Assembly: GCA_020849105.1 (NCBI GenBank)
Contig: JADLGW010000050.1
Location: 1 to 64,000, forward strand
Direction: 5' to 3'
DNA: 64,000 bases
From: Phycisphaerales bacterium
Lineage (GTDB): Bacteria; Planctomycetota; Phycisphaerae; Phycisphaerales; UBA1924
The translations under genes and the position numbers were made by a program. A model generated the notes under the pieces. The model made no database searches and was not told the origin of the DNA. It saw only the letters and a program-made list of their open reading frames with translations. Shown here in pieces: positions 1 to 7,999 of this stretch (position 1 is its first letter; each line of letters starts with the position of its first letter).

Positions 1-744
1 GTGCTGCAGGCCGAGAGCACGGACCGCCACTTCCTCGGGATGACGTGGCTCTCCAGCCAGGTGCAGGCGGTGAACCCGCTGCTGATCCTGGTGATGATCC
101 CGATCTTCACCTACGGCGTGTACCCGCTCATGGGGAAGTTCTTCGAGCCGACACCGCTGCGGAAGATCGGGATCGGGTTCGTGCTGACCATCGCGGCGTT
201 CTCCATCACCGGGTTCCTGGAGGTGGCGATCGGGAGGGACGGCCCGCGGGTCGCCCACGAGTTGTGGGCTGCGCTGACCTCCGCCGGGACACCCAACCTG
301 CCCGCGGCCGAGCCGGCGTCGCTGAGCAAGGTGGTGCTGGCGGCCCGGGACGCGGGGTGGACCCAGGCGCAACTCGACCCGTTCCTCTCGCAGATGCCCA
401 GCATCGGGTGGCAGTTCCTGGCCTATGTGGTGCTCACGTCCGCGGAGATCATGGTCTCCATCGTGTGCCTGGAGTTCGCGTACACGCAGAGCCCGCCGCG
501 GATGAAGTCGTTCGTCCTGGCGGTGTACCTGCTGGGCATCTCGTTCGGCAACTTCTTCGTTGCGGGGGTGAACTTCGTGATGGAGCGGACGAAGGACGCC
601 GCGGGGAAGACCCCGCTGGAAGGGGCGAACTACTACTGGTTCTTCGTGGCCCTGATGGGGATCACGACGCTCGCGTACTTCTTCTTCGCCCGGTTCTACA
701 AGGGGCGGACGTTCATCCAGGGCGTGGAGCCGATCAAGGATTAG
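1..744 (+). CDS. POT/PTR2-family peptide transporter, C-terminal part (cut by window edge)
   Basis: The last 247 residues of a polytopic inner-membrane protein are visible. Hydrophobic segments lie at about residues 26-41, 55-75, 135-160, 170-193 and 213-230, and the segment around VLTSAEIMVSIVCLEFAYTQ with the following 'SPPRMKS' resembles the C-terminal helices of proton-dependent oligopeptide transporters, which import di- and tripeptides with protons. The frame is open from base 1, so the GTG there is probably internal and about half the gene lies outside the window. The loop between helices (about residues 75-130) is long and Ala-rich. The stop codon overlaps that of the convergent galactokinase gene. 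Family assignment is by sequence memory only. Confidence 0.75.
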   Translation: MLQAESTDRHFLGMTWLSSQVQAVNPLLILVMIPIFTYGVYPLMGKFFEPTPLRKIGIGFVLTIAAFSITGFLEVAIGRDGPRVAHELWAALTSAGTPNLPAAEPASLSKVVLAARDAGWTQAQLDPFLSQMPSIGWQFLAYVVLTSAEIMVSIVCLEFAYTQSPPRMKSFVLAVYLLGISFGNFFVAGVNFVMERTKDAAGKTPLEGANYYWFFVALMGITTLAYFFFARFYKGRTFIQGVEPIKD

Positions 745-1943
745 GCCGGGACGATCGGCCTGGCCCCTCCGGCGGCATCGGTCGTCAGCACGGCGCAGTC
801 CCGCCCGTGCCGCGCGCGGTAGCCTGCTGTCAGTTCTCGGCCAAGCAACCTGACCGATTCCGGGGCGCCGAGAATGACGACGCAGCCGCCGAAGCCGCCG
901 CCGGTCATGCGGGCGCCGATGACGCCCGGCACGCCCGCGGCCAGTTCGACCAGGGTGTCCAGTTCCGGGGAGGAGACACGGAAGTCGTCCCGCAGGGAGG
1001 CGTGGGAGGCCGCCATCAGCCGGCCGAGGGCGGCCAGGTCGCCCGAACGAAGCGCCTCCGCGGCGGCGAGCGTCCGGGCGTTCTCCGTGGTCACATGGCG
1101 TGCGGCCCGCAGTTCCTCGGGCGTGAGCGAGCCGCGCCGGGCCTCGACCATCTCCGGGCTCACGTCGCGCAGGGCGGGCACGCCGAGTTTCCCCGCTGCC
1201 GCGGCGCACACGGAGCGCCGGGCGGCGTACTCACCGCCGGCGAGCGCGTGGCGGACACCGGTGTCGGCGATCACGATCCTGATCCGTGACGGCGGCGGCA
1301 TCGGGATCGGCTGCCCCTGGCCAGTGCGACAGTCCAGGAGCATGGCCGTCCCGGCGCGGGCGTACGAGGAGATGAACTGGTCCATCAGGCCGCACGGCAC
1401 GCCGGCGTACTGGTTCTCGGCGCGGCGGCAGAGGGCGGCCCGCTCACGCGGCGACGTCGTGACGCCCCACGCCTGCTCCAGCAGGACGCTGACGGCCGTC
1501 TCCATCGCCGCTGAACTCGCCAGGCCGGAGCCCACGGGGAGTGACGATGCGACCAGCAGGTCAAGTTCACCGGGATGTGACGGCGCCGGGGACACCCCCG
1601 CTCCGACGAGGAGCAGCGATGCGACGCCCGCGATGTAGGACGCCCACTCGCCGGGCGGACAGGTGTTCGGGTCGATCGGCCGAGAGAGCCGGAGTTCGGC
1701 CCGCTGGCGCAGGTCGGCGGCGACAATCCGCGATACCTCCCCCACCGCCGGCGCGGCGAGCGCCACCGTCCACAGGTCGATCGCCATCGGCAGCGCGAAG
1801 CCGTCGTTGTAGTCCGTGTGCTCGCCGATCAGGTTGACGCGCCCCGGCGCCGCGGCCGCCCAGGCCGGCTCGCGTTCGAAGGCGGAGCGGAACGCGGACC
1901 GCGCCCGCGACACGACTTCCGTGATGCCCGCGTCCCCGGCCAT
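741..1943 (-). CDS. galK: Galactokinase
   Basis: GHMP-family kinase that phosphorylates galactose at C1, the first step of the Leloir pathway, in the cytoplasm. All three family motifs are visible: the galactokinase signature GRVNLIGEHTDYNDGF near residue 35, the ATP-binding loop LPVGSGLASSAAM near residue 135, and the C-terminal glycine motif TGGGFGGC near residue 350. The chosen ATG gives 400 residues, close to the family length; the frame is open further upstream, but that part is low-complexity and unlike the family. No clear Shine-Dalgarno precedes it. No galT, galE or galM is adjacent, so the gene stands alone between the convergent transporter and an upstream membrane protein gene on the same strand. 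Confidence 0.93.
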   Translation of the reverse strand: MAGDAGITEVVSRARSAFRSAFEREPAWAAAAPGRVNLIGEHTDYNDGFALPMAIDLWTVALAAPAVGEVSRIVAADLRQRAELRLSRPIDPNTCPPGEWASYIAGVASLLLVGAGVSPAPSHPGELDLLVASSLPVGSGLASSAAMETAVSVLLEQAWGVTTSPRERAALCRRAENQYAGVPCGLMDQFISSYARAGTAMLLDCRTGQGQPIPMPPPSRIRIVIADTGVRHALAGGEYAARRSVCAAAAGKLGVPALRDVSPEMVEARRGSLTPEELRAARHVTTENARTLAAAEALRSGDLAALGRLMAASHASLRDDFRVSSPELDTLVELAAGVPGVIGARMTGGGFGGCVVILGAPESVRLLGRELTAGYRARHGRDCAVLTTDAAGGARPIVPA

Positions 1944-2017
1944 GATGGGTTGTAGGCGCGGTTGGCGCCGCCGGTTCGATGGGGTCGTGGGTTCGACCGG
2001 CGATGGCGGCACCGGTC

Positions 2018-2773
2018 CTAGTTCGTGCCCGCCCCGAGGGCCCGCGAGAGTTCCATGCCCAGTTGCACGACCAGCCACAGGACAAAGTGCGAGCCCACGA
2101 CGGACATGAGGAGCGTCCGCGTCAGGCGGAACAGAATGGCGACGAGCCCCAGGTACACCCCCGCTCCAAGCAGCAGCCGTTCCGCGGTCAGGAGAAACGC
2201 CGGCTGACCCCAGAACTCAAAGCGCAGGCTGGTCACGAGCGCGATCGCGGACACCGCCGCGAGCATGCGGGCCGCGACCAGTTCCACCCGCGTGACCCGG
2301 CGGTGGCTCAGCAGGGCGGCGGCGTAGACCGCGACCACGCCGGTCCCGGTGTGCAGGGCGACGGAATACACGGCGAGGATGGCCCGCAGAATCCGGGCCC
2401 CCACGGTGGGCGCGGCGGGTGGTGTGCCCACGGGGGCGGCGTTGACCACGATGGCGATGACGGCCGCCGCGGTCAGGACCGCGCCGACAATGGCCCAGAC
2501 CTTCGCCCCGCCCAGGCCGGGCTTCACAATCTCCGGCAGTTCGACCGCGACGCGCACCGGCTCGCCGGCCTTCGGTGGGCCCGCGACAGCACGCTCGAGT
2601 TCCGGATCGGTCGTGAAATCGGCATCCGGCGGGAAGGATGACAGCAGCGGGTCGGCGGTGATCTTTGCGCCGCTGGCACCCGGGGCGGGCGGCGGGGGCC
2701 TGGGCGCCGGTCGGAGCGGGTCCGCGCCGGGCTCCAGTTCGTAGGGTTCGCGCTCGCCGGCTGGGTCGGGCAT
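2018..2773 (-). CDS. Hypothetical membrane protein
   Basis: A 251-residue protein with a proline-rich, probably cytoplasmic N-terminus (about residues 1-85) followed by five hydrophobic segments, beginning with VWAIVGAVLTAAAVIAIVV near residue 95 and ending with a helix near FVLWLVVQLGMELS. I do not recognise the family and no catalytic motif is visible. The ATG was chosen because the upstream extension of the frame runs through a palindromic repeat (2790-2855). It lies 74 bp upstream of galK on the same strand, so the two could be co-transcribed, but nothing links their functions. Confidence 0.7.
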   Translation of the reverse strand: MPDPAGEREPYELEPGADPLRPAPRPPPPAPGASGAKITADPLLSSFPPDADFTTDPELERAVAGPPKAGEPVRVAVELPEIVKPGLGGAKVWAIVGAVLTAAAVIAIVVNAAPVGTPPAAPTVGARILRAILAVYSVALHTGTGVVAVYAAALLSHRRVTRVELVAARMLAAVSAIALVTSLRFEFWGQPAFLLTAERLLLGAGVYLGLVAILFRLTRTLLMSVVGSHFVLWLVVQLGMELSRALGAGTN

Positions 2774-2789
2774 GGCGGGCTCCGGTCTT

Positions 2790-2855
2790 GGGTACCCCGC
2801 CACTCTGTGGCGGTCTTTGCATCCCTGCGGATCCGCCACGGAGTGGCGGGTACCG
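2790..2855. repeat. REPIN-like doublet hairpin, GGTACC/CGCCACTCCGTGGCG type
   Basis: Two inverted half-elements face each other: GGTACCCCGCCACT..GTGGCGG at 2791-2813 and CCGCCAC..GTGGCGGGTACC at 2833-2854. Each half is itself a hairpin, and the two are inverted relative to each other with GGTACC outermost. The same unit recurs in 32659-32887. It lies between the divergent membrane protein and ureohydrolase genes. Confidence 0.85.
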
Positions 2856-2906
2856 GTCCTTCTTGGGAGGATAGCCTTCACCCTGTCACAAGCCCCGAGG
2901 CGACCC

Positions 2907-3965
2907 ATGCCCTTTGACCCCGACGCGGCCGGCCGGCCCGGCAGCGGAATCTTCGGCCTCACCTGCTCGCGAGAGGACTCCCGCATCATCCTGACTCCGG
3001 TGCCGTTCGACGCCACCACGTCCTACGGCGGCGGTGCCGGAGCCGGGGCGGAAGCGATCCGGCGCGCGTCGATGCAGGTGGACCTGTACGACCTGCGGCT
3101 CGGGCGGGTGTACGAGGCGGGCATCTCCATGGACGAGCCGGACCCGCGGATTGCGGCGGCGTCGGCGCGGGCGCGGGCCCTGGCCGCGCCGATCATCGAA
3201 AAGGGCGGGGCGGACGCGGCCGATGCGGAGGCGGTGGCCGGGATCGACGCCGCCGGGACGCTCGTGAACGAGATCGTTCACCAGCGCACCCTCGCCGTGC
3301 TGCGGGAGGGCAAGATTCCGGGGCTCGTGGGGGGCGACCACTCGACGCCGCTGGGCGCGATCCGGGCGTGCGCCGAGCACGCGGGGCCCATCGGCATCCT
3401 GCACCTGGATGCGCACCTGGACCTGCGGGACGCCTTCGAGGGCATGGCCTGGTCGCACGCCTCGATCATGCACAACGTGCTGCGGTCTGTGCCGCGGGTC
3501 GCGCACATGACCCAGATCGGCATCCGCGACTTCGGTGAGGGGGAACTCGCGGCGGCCAGGGCCGCGGGCGACCGTGTGGCGGTCCACTTTGACCAGGACT
3601 GGGCCGATGCCCTGGCGCGCGGCGCGAAGTACCTGGACCTGGTGCGGGCGGCCCTCAGGCCGCTTCCGCCGAAGGTCTATGTCTCCTTCGACATCGACGC
3701 GCTGGACCCCTCGCTCTGCCCGCACACGGGCACGCCGGTGCCGGGGGGGCTGACGTTCCCGCAGGCGGCGTTGATCCTGCACGAACTCGCGGCGAGCGGG
3801 CGCCAGGTCGTCGGGTTCGACCTGGTCGAGGTCTGCCCGGGCCCAAGTGCCACAGGCGGGACGCCTGTGCCACACGAGCCGGAGTGGGACGCGAACGTCG
3901 GCGCACGCATCCTCTACAAACTCTGCGGCGCGGCCGCGGCCTACGGACGCGGGAGCGCAACGTAA
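2907..3965 (+). CDS. Ureohydrolase (arginase/agmatinase/formimidoylglutamase family)
   Basis: A cytosolic binuclear manganese hydrolase that releases urea or formamide from a guanidino or formimino substrate. The metal-binding motifs are present in order: GGDHST near residue 143, DAHLDLRD near residue 170, and SFDIDALDPS near residue 260. Substrate choice (agmatine, arginine, guanidinobutyrate or formiminoglutamate) cannot be read from the sequence. The ATG at 2907 removes an upstream repeat-derived extension. Near the C-terminus, between EVCPGPS and EWDANVGARI, about a dozen residues (ATGGTPVPHEP) are encoded by a perfect palindromic repeat at 3847-3873, which looks like an in-frame insertion in an otherwise conserved stretch. 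The 3' end overlaps the convergent protease gene by 25 bp. Confidence 0.88.
   Translation: MPFDPDAAGRPGSGIFGLTCSREDSRIILTPVPFDATTSYGGGAGAGAEAIRRASMQVDLYDLRLGRVYEAGISMDEPDPRIAAASARARALAAPIIEKGGADAADAEAVAGIDAAGTLVNEIVHQRTLAVLREGKIPGLVGGDHSTPLGAIRACAEHAGPIGILHLDAHLDLRDAFEGMAWSHASIMHNVLRSVPRVAHMTQIGIRDFGEGELAAARAAGDRVAVHFDQDWADALARGAKYLDLVRAALRPLPPKVYVSFDIDALDPSLCPHTGTPVPGGLTFPQAALILHELAASGRQVVGFDLVEVCPGPSATGGTPVPHEPEWDANVGARILYKLCGAAAAYGRGSAT
3847..3873. repeat. GTGCCAC-flanked palindrome inside the ureohydrolase gene
   Basis: CACAGGCG and CGCCTGTG form an 8-bp stem with a 3-nt loop, flanked by GTGC on the left and CCAC on the right, so GTGCCAC/GTGCCAC-like ends surround the stem. A second copy identical over 23 bp lies in the intergenic region at 27186-27208. 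Here it is translated in frame and adds residues missing from the family as I remember it. Confidence 0.88.
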
Positions 3966-4642
3966 CCGGGGGCGATCAGGCTCAGCACGGCGTCCTGACC
4001 GTCCTTGACGATCGCAAACGCCCGTGCGAACAGGAAGTCCCCGCCGAAGATAAAGATCAGGATGAACGCAACCAGGATCGGCCCTTGGGCGCGGACGTCC
4101 GAGATCAGGGCCCGGTACGACGGGAAGAAGGACGCGAGGATGCGCGACCCGTCGAGGGGGGGCACCGGCAGCAGGTTGAACGCCATCAGCACGAGGTTCA
4201 GCACCGCCCCTGTCAGAAAGAAGATCTGAAAGTTCTTGTAGACGTGGCTCGGAACATCCCAGGATGCGATCCAGAACCCGTCCGCGGCCGGGACCCACAC
4301 GCAGAGGCACACGAAGGACATGACGGCCAGAACAAGGTTCACCGCCGGCCCGGCGGCGGCGACCGATGCATCCCCGTGCCGCGAGCGGAACCTTGAGGGG
4401 TCCACCGGCATCATGCCGAACGCGATGCCGGCAACGGCGAACATGATCAGCCCCATCTTCCCCATGTGGACAACCGGGTTGAGGGTCATGTGCCCGGTTT
4501 CCACCGGCGTGCCGTCGCCCTGCCGCAACGCCGCCCAGCCGTGCGCCAGTTCATGGAGCGTGATCGATCCGATGATCCAGAAGACCCAGCAGCCCAGCAG
4601 GACCGGGCTCAGTTCCCAAATCTCCTGGACCCACCAGCGCAT
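3941..4642 (-). CDS. Site-2 protease family membrane metalloprotease (M50)
   Basis: A polytopic intramembrane zinc protease of about 233 residues. The zinc-binding HELAH motif lies in the first membrane helix (near residue 31) and the second family motif NLLPVPPLDGSRIL near residue 163 supplies the third ligand. It resembles the short SREBP/M50 proteases that lack PDZ domains. ATG at 4642 is preferred over the GTG at 4651 because GGGGTG lies seven bases upstream. Substrates are unknown. The gene overlaps the end of the convergent ureohydrolase gene. A second, larger M50 protease is encoded at 22438-23490. Confidence 0.87.
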   Translation of the reverse strand: MRWWVQEIWELSPVLLGCWVFWIIGSITLHELAHGWAALRQGDGTPVETGHMTLNPVVHMGKMGLIMFAVAGIAFGMMPVDPSRFRSRHGDASVAAAGPAVNLVLAVMSFVCLCVWVPAADGFWIASWDVPSHVYKNFQIFFLTGAVLNLVLMAFNLLPVPPLDGSRILASFFPSYRALISDVRAQGPILVAFILIFIFGGDFLFARAFAIVKDGQDAVLSLIAPGYVALPRP

Positions 4643-4770
4643 GGCTGTCACCCCGATGCCCGGAGCCGGGCGCTAGGAACCGTGGCCCTAGCGTACACGG
4701 GCGCCCGGGGGTCTTGCCCGGGAGCCGCAGGTACAAGGACCGCAACGGGAGCGCGGGGGCGCCCCCGGGA

Positions 4771-5151
4771 TCAGGCTGCCTGTTTCTCGGGCGTTGCCCG
4801 CGAGGCCTTCACCGCCGCCTCGACGATCTGGTCGAAGACCTTGGGCTCCTCGATCGCCAGTTGGCTGAGCATCTTGCGGTTGAGCAGGATGCCGGCGTTC
4901 TTCAGCCCGCTGACGAACAGGCTGTAGCGCGTCCCGCGCATCCTGCACGCGGCGGTGATCCGCGTGATCCAGAGCCCGCGCATGTCGCGCTTGAGGTTGC
5001 GGCGGTCGCGGTAGGCGTACGCGCCCGCGCGGATGACGGCGTTGCGGGCGCGGTACTTGTGCAGGTGGTTGGTGCCGAAGTACCCGCGGGCGGCGCGGAG
5101 GATGCGCTTGCGTTGCTTGGTGCGGGCGGCGCCTTTGCGGACACGGGGCAT
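4771..5151 (-). CDS. rplT: 50S ribosomal protein bL20
   Basis: A 126-residue basic protein with the family's characteristic start MPRVRKG and the conserved blocks RRNLKRDMRGLWITRI and YSLFVSGLKNAGI. bL20 binds 23S rRNA, is needed early in large-subunit assembly, and in some bacteria represses its own operon. It follows rpmI on the same strand with a 64-bp gap. AAGGTG eight bases upstream is a good ribosome binding site. The usual partner infC is not in this cluster. Confidence 0.98.
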   Translation of the reverse strand: MPRVRKGAARTKQRKRILRAARGYFGTNHLHKYRARNAVIRAGAYAYRDRRNLKRDMRGLWITRITAACRMRGTRYSLFVSGLKNAGILLNRKMLSQLAIEEPKVFDQIVEAAVKASRATPEKQAA

Positions 5152-5215
5152 CTGAATTCACCTTTCTGAGTCAGGCGTCAGGAGTCACGAGCGGGGACAC
5201 CTGACCCCTCACGCT

Positions 5216-5497
5216 TCACTTCTGGGCTTCCATCGCCGCCCTGCGCTCCGCGGGGGTGGGGCTGCGGCGCAGGGCCGTCTTGGGCTGGGTGCGCCCGCGC
5301 AGGCGCCGGAACAGCAGCTTCTCCAGGCGCTTGGCGTCCGGGTTGGCCATGTACGGGTCCTTGCGGAGTTGGCGGAGTTTCTTGCCCCCCTTGCCGGACC
5401 GCAGGTGCTTGTGGTACGCGGAGCGGTGACGGACCTTGCCCGTCTTGCTCACACGGACCCGCTTGAGGATGCCCTTGTGGGGCTTGTTCTTCGGCAT
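5216..5497 (-). CDS. rpmI: 50S ribosomal protein bL35, with C-terminal extension
   Basis: The first about 65 residues match bL35 (MPKNKPHKGILKRVRVSKTG, then RSGKGGKKLRQLRK), a small large-subunit protein. The protein runs on to 93 residues with a basic tail (RLEKLLFRRLRGRTQPKTAL...) beyond the usual 64-66. The ATG at 5497 is set by the conserved N-terminus; the frame upstream is not protein-like. It probably forms an operon with rplT downstream. infC, which normally heads this operon, is absent; the next gene upstream is the sigma-linked pseudopilin-like protein. Confidence 0.96.
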   Translation of the reverse strand: MPKNKPHKGILKRVRVSKTGKVRHRSAYHKHLRSGKGGKKLRQLRKDPYMANPDAKRLEKLLFRRLRGRTQPKTALRRSPTPAERRAAMEAQK

Positions 5498-5599
5498 GAC
5501 GGGGGACTCCACCGGCCCGGTTGGGGCGGGAAGGGTAGACAGGTCGGGGCCGATCAGCAAGCCGCTCGGGGCCACGAGACATAAAACGGGAACCACCCG

Positions 5600-6817
5600 T
5601 CACGGCCCCAGAAACGTGTCGTCCGCCCCGGCTGGAGATTCCTTCCCGGAGAGCGACCCCGCCGGAAGCCCGCGCTTGGCCTCGTCGAGCCACTGCTCAA
5701 TGGGCCGCGGCAGCCAGATGTTGTCGCCGCTCGGGAGCACCGGCGACGTGATCCACCGGACGGAGCCGTCCGTCAGCAGCAGGTGCTGACCGGCGGAGCG
5801 GTGGTTCGGGGCGTTGGCGTAGGGGTCGGCGGGCTCACCGCGGGCGAGGCGGATGATGACCGGCGATCGGTCGGCCAGGACCGGACGGGCGGCACCCTCG
5901 TTCCAGCGGGGGGAGGCCGGGCCGGACATCAGTTGGTAACTGTACGAGATTTCGTCAAGACTGCGCCAGTCGCGGGCATGGTCGTCCCACTTGGATGTCG
6001 GCGCATTCGGGTTGCCCGGGCACGCCAGCGTTGCCACGGGCACATACCCCTCACGGGCCAGGGTGTACAGGTTTGCCGAGTTGGAGTGCGGCTGTGCGCC
6101 CCCCACGTCCCAGAACCTGCCGACGCCCAGCCCCGCCGTCGCCGGGAGCGCATCGCGGTTGGTCCCGGCGTACATCGCCATGGCCGATCCCGTATTGCCG
6201 AGGTTGCTCAGGCAGACGGCCCGGCGGCTGCGGTCGCGAACCGCCGCCATCGCGGGCCAGACGACCGAGCCGGCGATGAGCAGCACCGCAGCGACTGAAA
6301 CCAGGTCTGACATCCGGATGCCGCGCCCGCCACCGCCCACCGGGAACGTGAGCCGCTCGGCGCGATCCGATTCCGCCGCCTCAATCCGGTCCATGACGGC
6401 GCCGGCCAGGTCGGACGTGGAAGCGACCGAGCCCGCGCACACCATCTGGGCCAGTGCCGCGTGCCGCCCCGCGCGTTCGCGCAGCGATGCGGGAACGCCC
6501 GCGGCGTCGTAGCCCTGGAAGACCCATGCGTCGAGCGCCTCGGCGTCAAGGCCGCTGAGCACGACCTCGCCCCGGCCGGCCGCGGCCCGCAGGACGCGCG
6601 CGAACGTCGCGTCCGCCAGCGTCGGGTCCTTTTCGATCATCGGGGTCGCCAGTTTCGAGAGCAGTTCCGCCACCCGCCGGGCCCGGTCCCCCCCCACCGC
6701 CGCGGCGTCGAACCCGCTGTCCACCCAGGCGTCCACCGCCGCCGCGTCGGCCGCGGACAGTTGCGGGGCGCGATCGTCGCCCTCAAAGCCCGCCGGCACG
6801 TTCCCTTGTCCGCTCAT
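5600..6817 (-). CDS. Membrane protein with duplicated N-terminal module and pseudopilin-like C-terminus, coupled to an ECF sigma factor
   Basis: A 405-residue protein in three parts. Residues about 20-80 and 88-148 are two copies of one module (DAWVDSGFDAAAV then a basic helix; DAWVFQGYDAAGV then a basic helix). One membrane helix follows at about 171-193, and the rest resembles the pseudopilin-type DUF1559/H-X9-DG proteins of planctomycetes (CLSNLGNTGSAMAMYAGTN after the helix, HLLLTDGSVRW near the end). Its ATG overlaps the sigma gene's stop (ATGA), so translation is coupled. By position and topology it could be the anti-sigma partner, with the N-terminal repeats holding sigma in the cytoplasm, but no zinc-finger anti-sigma motif is seen and this role is inference. 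Confidence 0.8.
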   Translation of the reverse strand: MSGQGNVPAGFEGDDRAPQLSAADAAAVDAWVDSGFDAAAVGGDRARRVAELLSKLATPMIEKDPTLADATFARVLRAAAGRGEVVLSGLDAEALDAWVFQGYDAAGVPASLRERAGRHAALAQMVCAGSVASTSDLAGAVMDRIEAAESDRAERLTFPVGGGGRGIRMSDLVSVAAVLLIAGSVVWPAMAAVRDRSRRAVCLSNLGNTGSAMAMYAGTNRDALPATAGLGVGRFWDVGGAQPHSNSANLYTLAREGYVPVATLACPGNPNAPTSKWDDHARDWRSLDEISYSYQLMSGPASPRWNEGAARPVLADRSPVIIRLARGEPADPYANAPNHRSAGQHLLLTDGSVRWITSPVLPSGDNIWLPRPIEQWLDEAKRGLPAGSLSGKESPAGADDTFLGP

Positions 6818-7422
6818 GATTCCCTCAACCCCTTCGACACCTGCTGCCACGCCCGCGCGAACGACGCGACCGCCGCGTGCAGGCGCGACTTCACCGTCCC
6901 CAGCGGGATCTCCAGTTCGTCGGCGATCTGGGCGTAACTCAGTTTCTGGAAGTACGCCAGCAACAGGATCTCCTTGAGCGTGGGTGAGAGCCGATCCACG
7001 GCCCGTTGAACCATCGCATCCCGCTCCGCGGCGTCCATCCGCTCATCCGGCGCCGCAACGTCGATCTCCATGAGGTCGACGAACGAGTTGCCCCCGTCGG
7101 CCGGCCCTGCCCCACTCCGTACGGGGGCGGAGATGTCCACCTCGTGCCTGCGCCCCCTCTTACGGACGTAGTCCCGCCCCTTGTTCGCGGCGATTGTGAA
7201 TAACCACGGCTTGAAACGGCGGGTCGGGTCGAACGTGTCGGCTGAAATGTGAACCTGGAGAAAGGCTTCCTGAAAAACGTCCTCCGCGGCCTGGCGGTCC
7301 CCAACCAACCGGGTCAGGAACCGCAGGAGTTCATCGTGGTGCCGATCGATAAGACGGCGGAACGCGGGGGTGTCACCCTCGCGGTACCGGGCCAGAAGTT
7401 GTTCGTCGGTGTCGTGTTGCAC
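6814..7422 (-). CDS. RNA polymerase ECF sigma factor
   Basis: About 202 residues. Region 2 contains the core-binding and -10 recognition helices (LVGDRQAAEDVFQEAFLQV, then RFKPWLFTIAANKGRDYVRK). A linker with an extra DLMEIDVAAPDER stretch follows, then region 4 (LSPTLKEILLLAYFQKLSYAQIADEL, GTVKSRLHAAVASF) for -35 binding. There is no ATG start: GTG at 7422 or TTG at 7434 are the candidates and neither has a clear Shine-Dalgarno. The stop overlaps the downstream pseudopilin-like gene by four bases, which suggests a sigma/regulator pair. Confidence 0.94.
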   Translation of the reverse strand: MQHDTDEQLLARYREGDTPAFRRLIDRHHDELLRFLTRLVGDRQAAEDVFQEAFLQVHISADTFDPTRRFKPWLFTIAANKGRDYVRKRGRRHEVDISAPVRSGAGPADGGNSFVDLMEIDVAAPDERMDAAERDAMVQRAVDRLSPTLKEILLLAYFQKLSYAQIADELEIPLGTVKSRLHAAVASFARAWQQVSKGLRES

Positions 7423-7521
7423 GGCGGGCGACAATCGCGGATTTGTGGCGCCCGGGTCCGTCCGGTCCGCGTTCGGAGAATACCGCGTCCACAGTCTACA
7501 GGCACCGACGGGCCCCGAGTG

Positions 7522-7884
7522 TCATCGTTCATCATGCTCGGGGGGGTCGCCCCGGCGCTGCGGCCCTGTTCCCTCCGCCACCAGAGCCCCGACCGTGCGC
7601 TCGAACGATACACCGGAGTCGGGGCCGAACTGCGCCAGCCCCTCGGCGCGCAGGCGCGGCGCCGTCTCCCGGACGTAGCGCTCGAACTCGGCACGGGCCT
7701 GAAAGATGTAGCGGACTTCCACCCGCACCGGTGCCGCCGGGTCCTCGACCTGCACGACCTGCGCCGACCTTGCTCCGCCGGCGATCACCGCGTCCAGGTG
7801 GCCGTCGCGCAGCCACGCGATGTATGCGGCGGCCGTCTCGTGGTTCGGCAGTGTTGCCCGGACGGTATAGGCCAGCGCCGGCAT
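7522..7884 (-). CDS. DUF4286-like small protein
   Basis: A 120-residue protein starting MPALAYTVRATLP with a compact alpha/beta pattern (AAAYIAWLRDGHLDAVIAGG, VRVEVRYIFQARAEFERYV, APRLRAEGLAQFGPDSGVSF). This order matches my memory of DUF4286, a ferredoxin-like-fold family of unknown function that includes some antibiotic-biosynthesis-monooxygenase relatives. The ATG at 7884 is preferred over an in-frame GTG at 7899. The C-terminal 20 residues are charged and probably disordered. It lies alone upstream of the sigma gene on the same strand. Confidence 0.72.
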   Translation of the reverse strand: MPALAYTVRATLPNHETAAAYIAWLRDGHLDAVIAGGARSAQVVQVEDPAAPVRVEVRYIFQARAEFERYVRETAPRLRAEGLAQFGPDSGVSFERTVGALVAEGTGPQRRGDPPEHDER

Positions 7885-7950
7885 CCCGCGAGAATACACC
7901 CCGCCGCCCCCCGCCGCCCCCGTCCGTGCGCGACCGCCCGCGTTTCAATG

Positions 7951-7974
7951 AAAAAGCCCCGCTTGCACGGGGCT
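7951..7974 (-). terminator. Rho-independent terminator after the STN-like secreted protein gene
   Basis: AGCCCCG (7955-7961) pairs with CGGGGCT (7968-7974) across a six-base loop. Read on the minus strand the stem is followed by five T residues. It sits 25 bp past the stop codon at 8000. Confidence 0.85.
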
Positions 7975-7999
7975 GATCGTTCGTCGTGTGGCCGGGGGC

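Noticed and set aside
2078-2773. Longer galactokinase start within the upstream membrane protein gene
   Set aside because: The extension to 2078 overlaps another gene and lacks similarity to the family N-terminus.
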